DNA of 64,000 nt, from assembly GCF_016424485.1 (NCBI RefSeq), contig NZ_JAELUP010000103.1:186001-250000 (forward strand), given 5' to 3'. This DNA comes from Paenibacillus roseus (GTDB taxonomy: Bacteria > Bacillota > Bacilli > Paenibacillales > Paenibacillaceae). The position numbers and the translations under genes were made by a program. The notes beneath the pieces are model-generated. The model was given only the letters and a program-made list of their open reading frames with translations. It was not told the DNA's origin and made no database searches. Positions 17,422 through 24,156 of this stretch are shown in pieces. Within the stretch, counting starts at the first letter, position 1. Each line of letters starts with the position of its first letter.

Positions 17422-17451
17422 TTGCAACAAATTCGGCAATTGTGGTATAGT
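17422..17451 (+). promoter_or_regulatory. Predicted sigma-A promoter of the yqeG operon
   Basis: TTGCAA (17422-17427), an 18-base spacer and TATAGT (17446-17451) lie 44 bp upstream of yqeG, just after a terminator. Confidence 0.6.
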
Positions 17452-17494
17452 TTGTCCTATGAAAGAACAATAAATTAGTCAGGGAGTCGACGTA

Positions 17495-18019
17495 ATGTTT
17501 GAACGATTGCTTCCCAGCATGATCGTAAATACCATTTATGATATTCATTTGGATCAGTTGAAGACGCAGGGAATTAAGGGCATCATTACCGATTTGGATA
17601 ATACGCTGGTTGGAGCCAAGGACCCTTTGGCGACACCGGAATTGATAGTTTGGCTTAAAGATGTGGAACAGCGCGGGTTTCAGGTTGTAATCGTATCCAA
17701 TAACAACGAGACCAGAGTGGCCAAGTTTGCCAACCCGCTCCGTATTCCCTTTATTCATGCCGCCCGCAAGCCGACCAGCCGTGCATTCAGGCAGGCGCTC
17801 AAGATGATGGATTTGAATCCGGAGCAAACAGTCGTCATCGGTGACCAAATGCTTACTGATATGCTGGGTGGACGACGGATGGGGCTGTATACCATACTTG
17901 TAGCTCCGATCTCTCTTAAGGATGAAGGCATCATGACAAGGGTGAATCGGCAGATCGAGAAGGTGGCGTTGTCCCGGCTGCGTAAAAAAGGGCTATGGCC
18001 CAAGGAGGAACAGAAGTGA
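17495..18019 (+). CDS. yqeG: YqeG family HAD IIIA-type phosphatase
   Basis: A 174-residue HAD phosphatase: motif I TDLDNTLVG with Asp33 and Asp35, motif II VIVSNNNE, and motif III/IV VVIGDQMLTDMLGG. YqeG opens a conserved cluster in Bacillales and is always next to the ribosome-assembly GTPase YqeH; its substrate is unknown. It overlaps yqeH by four bases (GTGA). Confidence 0.93.
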   Translation: MFERLLPSMIVNTIYDIHLDQLKTQGIKGIITDLDNTLVGAKDPLATPELIVWLKDVEQRGFQVVIVSNNNETRVAKFANPLRIPFIHAARKPTSRAFRQALKMMDLNPEQTVVIGDQMLTDMLGGRRMGLYTILVAPISLKDEGIMTRVNRQIEKVALSRLRKKGLWPKEEQK

Positions 18020-19143
18020 CAGAGTATGTGAAGCTTGACCCCACCGGTTCGTGCGCGGGCTGTGGAGTACAGCTGCAATCGCAAGACAAAGAAAAACTCG
18101 GTTATATACCGGGATCGGCAAAAGAACGGGAGCCGGCGATCTGCCAACGGTGCTTCCGAATTAAAAATTACAATGAAGCGGCGTCTGTTGCCGTAGATAA
18201 TGACGAGTTTCTGCGGCTGCTCGGCAGCATTGCGGCTACGGATAGCCTTGTCATTCATATTGTTGATTTATTCGACTTTGAAGGCAGCCTGATTTCTGGT
18301 CTGCAACGATTTGTCGGCGCCAATCCGGTGCTGCTCGTTGTAAACAAGGTAGATTTGCTGCCCAAAGCCGTTAATTTGAACCGTCTGCGCAACTGGGTGC
18401 AGCAGCAGGCCAAAGCTCAAGGACTGAAAACAGTTGATGTCGTACTGTGCAGCGCCAAGCGCAATCTGGGCTTTGAACGGGTTGTCGAAGCACTTGAATA
18501 TTACCGGGAAGGCCGGGACGTCTATGTTGTCGGAGCGACCAATGTCGGCAAATCTACTCTGATCAACCGGCTCATTCGGGATTATAGCGACCTCGACAAT
18601 GAACTGACGACATCCCGCTATCCTGGAACGACGCTGGATGCGGTCCGCATTCCGATTGATGACGGCAAGTTCATTATTGATACACCGGGAATTGTTTATC
18701 CTTCGCGCTTTACAGAGATCGTGCCGAAAACCGTGTTGAAGGCGCTGTTGCCCGAACAGACGCTCAAGCCGCTTGTATTTCAGCTGAACCCGCGCCAGAC
18801 GCTGTTTTTCGGGGCGCTCGCGCGTTTTGACTTTGTGGAAGGGGAGCGTCAATCCTTTACCATTTACCTGTCCGAAGGATTGAAGGTGCACCGCACCAAG
18901 CTGGAGCGGGCTGATGAGCTATATGTCGAGCACCGCGGCGGATTGCTGGTACCGCCGGACGAGTCTGAGCTTCATGAGCTGCCTGCGTGGACACGCCATT
19001 CGGTGCGAATCCCCCGCGGCAAGAACTATGATCTATTCATCTCAGGACTTGGCTGGATCAAGGCAAATTCAATGACAGGCGCTCAAGTTGAGCTGCATCT
19101 TCCCAAAGGCGTAAAGGTGCTCCTTCGGGAATCGCTAATCTAA
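18016..19143 (+). CDS. yqeH: Ribosome biogenesis GTPase YqeH
   Basis: A 375-residue circularly permuted GTPase needed for 30S subunit assembly. A four-Cys zinc knuckle (Cys13, Cys16, Cys43, Cys46) precedes the GTPase motifs in order G4 (NKVD), G5 (CSAKR), G1 (GATNVGKST) and G3 (DTPG). The GTG at 18016 overlaps the yqeG stop and has AAGGAGG upstream, making it better than the 17995 reading. The C-terminal RNA-binding region is intact. Confidence 0.95.
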   Translation: MTEYVKLDPTGSCAGCGVQLQSQDKEKLGYIPGSAKEREPAICQRCFRIKNYNEAASVAVDNDEFLRLLGSIAATDSLVIHIVDLFDFEGSLISGLQRFVGANPVLLVVNKVDLLPKAVNLNRLRNWVQQQAKAQGLKTVDVVLCSAKRNLGFERVVEALEYYREGRDVYVVGATNVGKSTLINRLIRDYSDLDNELTTSRYPGTTLDAVRIPIDDGKFIIDTPGIVYPSRFTEIVPKTVLKALLPEQTLKPLVFQLNPRQTLFFGALARFDFVEGERQSFTIYLSEGLKVHRTKLERADELYVEHRGGLLVPPDESELHELPAWTRHSVRIPRGKNYDLFISGLGWIKANSMTGAQVELHLPKGVKVLLRESLI

Positions 19144-19170
19144 TTTGGGGCCCATGGCAAAGGAGAACGG

Positions 19171-20046
19171 ATGACGGTGCAGCAGGGAAACAAAGTGGAC
19201 AGCCACACAGTATTGTATGGGGTAATCGGGGACCCGATCCGCCATTCCAAGTCTCCGCTAATGATGAATCGCGCATTTAAGGAGACAGGAATTAACGGCA
19301 TTTATACAGCTTTTCATATTGTCCCGGATCAGCTTGCAAATTTTATCGGGGGCGTCAGGGCGATGGGGATTCGAGGGGTGAATGTCACGATCCCCCACAA
19401 GCTCGATGTGATGCAGCATCTGGATCATATCGATGACAGCGCGCTTGCGATAGGGGCAGTCAATACGATTGTCAATGATAACGGGCGGCTGACAGGCTAC
19501 AACACCGACGGCATCGGCTATGTCCGTTCCTTGAAGGAGGAAGTCGAGTCTGACCTTGCGGGCAAGCGCGTGCTTATTTTTGGCGCCGGAGGCGCGGCGC
19601 GAGGTATCATTTACGGCTTGATTCAGGAGAAGGTTGGACCAATTGCAGTTGCCAACCGGACAGCGGAACGGGCTGTTCAATTGGCAGGTGATTTCAGTAG
19701 CCGTGCTGATGTTTATGCGGGTGAGTGGGACAAACTTCCTGAACTTTGTGCGGATGCAGACCTGATTATTAATACAACAAGTGTCGGTATGTATCCTCAT
19801 ACGGATGGCATACCGGCGGAAGCGGCATGGCTGCGGGAAGGAGCCATTGCCAGCGATTTGATCTACAATCCGCTCGAGACCCGCTTCCTTCAAGAAGCGC
19901 GAGGGCGTGGTTGTCGAGTTCATGGGGGTCTGGGCATGTTTATTTACCAAGGCGCTTTCGCATTCGAATATTGGACAGGCACGCCCGCTCCGGTATCGGC
20001 AATGAGAAGCTGCGTCCTTGAGGCGCTTGGCGGGAGCCAACCCTAG
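19171..20046 (+). CDS. aroE: Shikimate dehydrogenase
   Basis: A 291-residue AroE converting 3-dehydroshikimate to shikimate with NADPH. Motifs: GDPIRHSKSPLMMN (substrate binding), NVTIPHK with the catalytic Lys, the NTDGIG segment, the nucleotide loop FGAGGAARGI and NRTAER. The C-terminal GLGMFIYQGAFAFEYW is typical. It lies between yqeH and yhbY exactly as in B. subtilis. AAAGGAGAA precedes the ATG. Confidence 0.95.
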   Translation: MTVQQGNKVDSHTVLYGVIGDPIRHSKSPLMMNRAFKETGINGIYTAFHIVPDQLANFIGGVRAMGIRGVNVTIPHKLDVMQHLDHIDDSALAIGAVNTIVNDNGRLTGYNTDGIGYVRSLKEEVESDLAGKRVLIFGAGGAARGIIYGLIQEKVGPIAVANRTAERAVQLAGDFSSRADVYAGEWDKLPELCADADLIINTTSVGMYPHTDGIPAEAAWLREGAIASDLIYNPLETRFLQEARGRGCRVHGGLGMFIYQGAFAFEYWTGTPAPVSAMRSCVLEALGGSQP

Positions 20047-20128
20047 TAGCATTCTAGTAACATTGCAATGCCCGAACGCGCGGGATAAGAATTGAATAAA
20101 TCGGATAATGAAAGAAGGAAACAACTTC

Positions 20129-20419
20129 ATGCTTACGGGAAAACAAAAGCGCTACTTGCGCTCGCTCGCACATCATTTGCAGCCCATATTTCAGGTCGGA
20201 AAAGGCGGCACGAATGACCATTTGATTCGTCACATCGAGGAGGCGATTGAAACGCGCGAGCTGCTCAAAGTATCCGTGCTTAATAATTGCGGAGAAGATC
20301 CGAAGGAGATCGGTCCCGAGCTTGCTGCAGGATCAGGCGCTGAACTCGTTCAGGTCATCGGCAAAACGATTGTGCTGTACAAGGAGTCGAAGAAGCACAA
20401 GACGATCGAACTTCCATAA
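20129..20419 (+). CDS. yhbY: RNA-binding protein YhbY (CRM domain)
   Basis: A 96-residue CRM-domain protein, MLTGKQKRYLRSLAHHLQPI then FQVGKGGTND with the RNA-binding GxxG loop. Family members associate with ribosomal subunits (E. coli YhbY, B. subtilis YqeI). ATG 20129 is preferred over 20108 because GAAGGA lies upstream of it and family members begin exactly here. Confidence 0.93.
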   Translation: MLTGKQKRYLRSLAHHLQPIFQVGKGGTNDHLIRHIEEAIETRELLKVSVLNNCGEDPKEIGPELAAGSGAELVQVIGKTIVLYKESKKHKTIELP

Positions 20420-20451
20420 CTGACTCAGGACAGGGAAAGGAGGAGAAGCCG

Positions 20452-21042
20452 TTGATTCAGGTTGGTTTGATGGGCGGCACCTTTGACCCGATTCATTACG
20501 GCCACTTGCTTGCGGCAGAGTCGGCAAGGGAGGCTTGCAATCTGGACGAAGTGTGGTTCATTCCAGCCGGTAATCCTCCGCTCAAGTCGAATGCTCCCAA
20601 GGCGGGCGCGAGGGAGAGGCTGGAGATGGTATACCGGGCAATTGATTTTCAGCCTCATTTTCGTGCGCTTGATATTGAGCTGGATCGGGAGACGATTTCT
20701 TATACGATCGATACGATTGCCGAGCTGAAAGTGCTTTATCCGGGCAGGGAATTTTCCTTTATCATCGGAGCGGACAGAGTCAATGATTTGACCAAGTGGC
20801 ACCGGATTGAAGAGCTGGCTCAGCATGTCACCTTTATTGCACTCGATCGTCCGGGTACGCCTGTACTTGCAGACAGCCTGCCTGATTTTCTGCAAAACAG
20901 CATCCGGCGTTGCCAGATGCCGCAGGTGGATTTTTCCTCAACCGATATTCGTCAGCGTGTCCACGATGGACGTTCAATCCGGTTTATGACACCGGACAAG
21001 GTGTTCCAATTTATACAAAGGAATGGTCTGTATGGGTCGTAA
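20452..21042 (+). CDS. nadD: Nicotinate-nucleotide adenylyltransferase
   Basis: A 196-residue NadD that adenylates nicotinate mononucleotide in NAD synthesis. It shows the T/HxGH nucleotidyl-transferase motif in GGTFDPIHYGHLL and the SSTDIRQRV motif near the C-terminus. TTG start with AAAGGAGGAG upstream. It overlaps yqeK by 11 bases. Confidence 0.95.
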   Translation: MIQVGLMGGTFDPIHYGHLLAAESAREACNLDEVWFIPAGNPPLKSNAPKAGARERLEMVYRAIDFQPHFRALDIELDRETISYTIDTIAELKVLYPGREFSFIIGADRVNDLTKWHRIEELAQHVTFIALDRPGTPVLADSLPDFLQNSIRRCQMPQVDFSSTDIRQRVHDGRSIRFMTPDKVFQFIQRNGLYGS

Positions 21043-21619
21043 GGCGTTGGACCTGGAAACACTAATCGCTACGGTACGCGAGCAAATGCCGGAGCGCCGC
21101 TGGGTGCATACTCAGGGCGTTATGGGTACGGCAGTCATATTGGCGCGCCGGTTTGGAGCAGACCCGGCGAAGGCCGAGCTTGCCGCGATTTTGCATGATG
21201 TGGCCAAGTTTTGGAAAGTGGACAAGATGGAAGCGGCGATCCGCGAGGAAGGCCTCTTCACGGATGTGCTGAACTATGACAAGGAGCTATGGCATGCGCA
21301 TGCCGGAGCTTATATCTCCAGGCGAGATTATGGGGTTGAGGATGATGAGGTGCTTGGCGCAATCCGCTATCATACCTCAGGCCGCGAAGGGATGACCTTG
21401 CTGGAGAAGGTTGTTTGGCTCGCTGACCTGATCGAACCGGGTCGCCAGTTTCCAGGTGTTGACGACATCCGCAGTGTCGCCGAGAACGATCTGGATGAAG
21501 CGCTCGTCGCTGGATTTGATACCACACTCGGTTTTTTAATGGAAAAAAAGAAAAAAATATATCCGTTAACGGTGCTGGCACGAAATGATTTGTTGGCAGG
21601 AATTAAAAATACGAATTAA
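21032..21619 (+). CDS. yqeK: HD-domain YqeK, predicted diadenosine tetraphosphate hydrolase
   Basis: A 195-residue HD protein: the first metal His in HTQGVMGTA, the HD pair in ILHDVAKFW, and later HAHAGAYISRRDYG and YHTSGREGM. YqeK family members hydrolyse Ap4A symmetrically. The ATG at 21032 has AAAGGA nine bases upstream; that site abuts the alternative ATG at 21023, which is therefore unlikely. Confidence 0.93.
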   Translation: MGRKALDLETLIATVREQMPERRWVHTQGVMGTAVILARRFGADPAKAELAAILHDVAKFWKVDKMEAAIREEGLFTDVLNYDKELWHAHAGAYISRRDYGVEDDEVLGAIRYHTSGREGMTLLEKVVWLADLIEPGRQFPGVDDIRSVAENDLDEALVAGFDTTLGFLMEKKKKIYPLTVLARNDLLAGIKNTN

Positions 21620-21639
21620 ATATTTAGGAGGCTGAGCTT

Positions 21640-21987
21640 TTGACATTAAACCCGGATCAAATTATGCAAATTGCCGCAGAAGCGGCTGATGACAAAAAAG
21701 CCGGACGAATCGTGGCCCTGGATTTGAAGGGCATCTCGCTGGTGGCAGATTATTTCGTTATCTGTCAAGGTAATTCGGATACGCAGGTACAGGCAATCAC
21801 AACCGAAATCCGCAAACGGGTCGAAGAAAAAGGCGGCCGTTTGCGCGGCATCGAAGGCTTTGATTCTGCGCGCTGGGTGCTCGTTGACCTTGGCGATGTA
21901 GTTGTCCATGTGTTTCACCGCGATGAGCGGGACTATTACAATATTGAGCGTTTGTGGTCGGATGCGAAGGTTGTGGAGTTCGTATGA
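21640..21987 (+). CDS. rsfS: Ribosomal silencing factor RsfS
   Basis: A 115-residue RsfS (YqeL). It binds uL14 and blocks subunit joining in starvation. Typical segments: KKAGRIVALDLKGIS, ADYFVICQGNSDTQVQAI, EGFDSARWVLVDLGDVVVH and FHRDERDYYNIERLW. TTG start with AGGAGG upstream. It overlaps the next gene by four bases. Confidence 0.95.
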   Translation: MTLNPDQIMQIAAEAADDKKAGRIVALDLKGISLVADYFVICQGNSDTQVQAITTEIRKRVEEKGGRLRGIEGFDSARWVLVDLGDVVVHVFHRDERDYYNIERLWSDAKVVEFV

Positions 21988-22898
21988 GTCTTGTTGCCGG
22001 AACGATTGTGAAGTTGAAAGTAGCCAGGGAGGTACCGCCAAACGGCTTCTTTCTGACGGATGGGGAGCAGGACGTACTGCTCCATTACAGTGAAATTATC
22101 GGTCAGCGTCCGGAGCCGGGCGATGAGGTTGATGTGTTTTTGTTCTTTGATACGGAGGACCGTCCGGCAGCGACGATGCGTAAGCCGCTGATTATTCTTG
22201 GCGAACTGGCCCGGCTTAAAGTAGCGGATATTAATCCGCGCCTGGGCTGTTTCCTGGAGATTGGGCTTGGCCGCCAGCTGTTGCTGCCATTGTCCGAACT
22301 GCCGGAGAAACGGGAATATCGTCCGCAGCGCGGAGACGAGGTATTCGTCAAGCTGGCCCATGACAAGAGCGGGCGGTTGGTAGCGAAGGCGGCGATCGAG
22401 CCTGACCTTGCGCCATTGGTCTTTCCTGCGCCGGAGTCATGGCGCAATAACTGGGTTGAGGGATGGGTGACCAAGACTCTGCAGATGGGCTCTTTTGTTG
22501 TGGTGGACGGCGGAGTTGTCGGGTTTGGCGTCTACGGAATGATTCCGGCAGTCGAGCGGAGCGGGACGCTGAGGCTTGGCGAGCGGGTCAAAGCGCGGAT
22601 TACCCACATTCGTGAGGACGGCCGCGTCAATCTGTCCATGGCGCCGCGCAAAGAGATTGGACGGGTCGAGGATGCCGATACAATCCTCAACTTCCTCAAG
22701 GAGCGTCCGAAGGGAGCGATGCCTTATTCGGACGAGACGCCTGCCGATGTCATCAAGCAGAAATTCGGCATCAGCAAATCGGCCTTCAAGCGTGCGCTCG
22801 GCAAACTGATGCGTGACGGCAGGGTGCGTCAGGAAGGCAGTTGGACATATCTGACCGAAGATGCGGCTACCGGACAGGGATCGGATCAGCAGTCATAA
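21984..22898 (+). CDS. cvfB: S1-like RNA-binding protein, CvfB family
   Basis: A 304-residue protein with three S1-type beta-barrels in tandem (first near residues 3-60, next from ~70 and from ~150) and a C-terminal winged helix (DVIKQKFGISKSAFKRALGK then LMRDGRVRQEG). CvfB proteins bind RNA and affect virulence-gene expression in staphylococci. It is inserted between rsfS and yqeM, which are adjacent in B. subtilis, and is coupled to rsfS by an ATGA overlap. Confidence 0.9.
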   Translation: MSLVAGTIVKLKVAREVPPNGFFLTDGEQDVLLHYSEIIGQRPEPGDEVDVFLFFDTEDRPAATMRKPLIILGELARLKVADINPRLGCFLEIGLGRQLLLPLSELPEKREYRPQRGDEVFVKLAHDKSGRLVAKAAIEPDLAPLVFPAPESWRNNWVEGWVTKTLQMGSFVVVDGGVVGFGVYGMIPAVERSGTLRLGERVKARITHIREDGRVNLSMAPRKEIGRVEDADTILNFLKERPKGAMPYSDETPADVIKQKFGISKSAFKRALGKLMRDGRVRQEGSWTYLTEDAATGQGSDQQS

Positions 22899-22910
22899 GG
22901 AGGTCAAGCC

Positions 22911-23696
22911 ATGCGAGCCTATCGACAATTTGCATCTGTCTATGACCGGCTGATGGAGGACATGCCTTACCCGGAATGGCTGAGCTTCGCCCGCCAGTGC
23001 TGGGAACGCTACGGGATGCCGAAGTCTGTGGCCGATATCGGCTGCGGTACAGGGAGCATTGCCATTCCGCTGGCACGTTCAGGCTTTGATGTCTATGGCA
23101 TAGATTTATCGGCTAACATGTTGTCCGTCGCACGCAGTAAGTGGGAGGCGGGACACCAGCCGGCGATTCGCTCGCAGAGCGGCTCGGTGACATTTTTGCA
23201 GCAGGATATGCGGGATTGGGAGCTGCCGGAGCAGGTAGACAGCGTGATTTCCTTTTGCGACTGCCTGAACTACCTGACGGAGTCGGAGGATGTGGAGGCA
23301 ATGTTTGCCGCCACTTTCCGCTCGCTCAAGGATGGGGGCGTATTCCTGTTCGATGTGCATCCGCCGAGCCAACTCAAGCGGTATGCCGTGGAGCAGCCTT
23401 TTGTTCTCGATGAGCGGGATATCGCCTACATATGGACGAGTGAGCTTGATGAGCAGCGTTGTGAAATCGAACATCATCTGTCCATTTTCGCAAGAGAAGG
23501 GGCAGAGCGCGATTCACTGTTTCAGCGGATTGATGAGGTGCATATTCAGCGTGCCTATGAACCGGCCTGGCTCACCGGGGCGCTGCTGCGCGCCGGGTTT
23601 GCCAAGGTGGAGCAGTTTGGTGATTTCCGTCTGGAAGCGCCCGATGCGATGACGGAGCGACTGTTTTTTGCAGCGCTCAAGGAGCCGCGGACTTGA
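22911..23696 (+). CDS. yqeM: Class I SAM-dependent methyltransferase (YqeM)
   Basis: A 261-residue methyltransferase: ADIGCGTGSIAIPLA is the SAM-binding glycine loop, YGIDLSANML the acidic second motif, and VISFCDCLNYL the post-II motif. The start (MRAYRQFASVYDRLMEDMPY) and position after rsfS match YqeM. The substrate is unknown. GGAGG lies upstream. Its stop overlaps the -35 box of the leuS promoter. Confidence 0.9.
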   Translation: MRAYRQFASVYDRLMEDMPYPEWLSFARQCWERYGMPKSVADIGCGTGSIAIPLARSGFDVYGIDLSANMLSVARSKWEAGHQPAIRSQSGSVTFLQQDMRDWELPEQVDSVISFCDCLNYLTESEDVEAMFAATFRSLKDGGVFLFDVHPPSQLKRYAVEQPFVLDERDIAYIWTSELDEQRCEIEHHLSIFAREGAERDSLFQRIDEVHIQRAYEPAWLTGALLRAGFAKVEQFGDFRLEAPDAMTERLFFAALKEPRT

Positions 23697-23721
23697 CATG
23701 TTTCCCATCTGTTTTTAAAAT
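23693..23721 (+). promoter_or_regulatory. Strong sigma-A promoter of leuS
   Basis: TTGACA (23693-23698) and TAAAAT (23716-23721) with an ideal 17-base spacer. Transcription would start near 23728 and produce a leader of about 430 nt. Confidence 0.8.
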
Positions 23722-23727
23722 ACAGAT

Positions 23728-23926
23728 AATATTAACTATGGCATCGATCAGACAAACTTCGCCGGCAGCGGCAGCTTCGTATGCCGCGACGGATGCTCAA
23801 GCTTGTCAGACTTGCGGTAAGGTAAGTAAAGTGAGCACAGACAGAGCATGTCCGTGCAAACTAGGGTGATATTACGGGAATAGCCTCTCGTCCCTAGCTG
23901 ATGAGCTAAGGATGGGAGGTTTTTTT
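23728..23926 (+). promoter_or_regulatory. T-box leader of leuS with altered tRNA-acceptor bulge
   Basis: Stem I base GACAAACTT (23751-23759) pairs with AAGCTTGTC (23799-23807), and a candidate Leu specifier CTC (23796-23798) lies at the base of the loop. Stem III is GCACAGACA / TGTCCGTGC (23835-23857). The antiterminator pairs CTAGGG (23861-23866) with CCCTAG (23892-23897). The competing terminator is 23884-23919 plus seven T. The T-box reads AGGGTGATATTACGGG rather than the usual AGGGTGGTACCACGGG, so the TGGN that pairs with the tRNA NCCA end is TGAT. Stem I is also short. Architecture is seen; loss of tRNA response is inferred. Confidence 0.72.
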
Positions 23927-23927
23927 G

Positions 23928-24028
23928 AAAATATAAGAATTTATAAGTTTTACATTTATAAATGGCTTATATTTACTACGCGAAACGAAGCTTTGTCCGT
24001 CCAGGGACAGCAAAGCCGTTTACGCTTG
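23928..24028 (+). repeat. Repeat family B, copy 1 (101 bp)
   Basis: It begins AAAATATAAGAATTTATAAG, contains the inverted GCTTATATTT, and ends AAAGCCGTTTACGCTTG. An equally long, closely similar copy lies at 55720-55820. The rest of the interval to leuS (24029-24156) holds a small hairpin GGACGGC-AAA-GCCGTCC (24072-24088) and no gene. Confidence 0.7.
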
Positions 24029-24156
24029 ACGGGTTATATTTTTAAGGGAAATGAAGCTTTTTTTCTTCAATGGACGGCAAAGCCGTCCGACGCAAGCTGT
24101 CCTGAATTCCGAACAGCGGCAGCCGTTTTATGCTTGAATCAAGGAGGCAATTAGAA

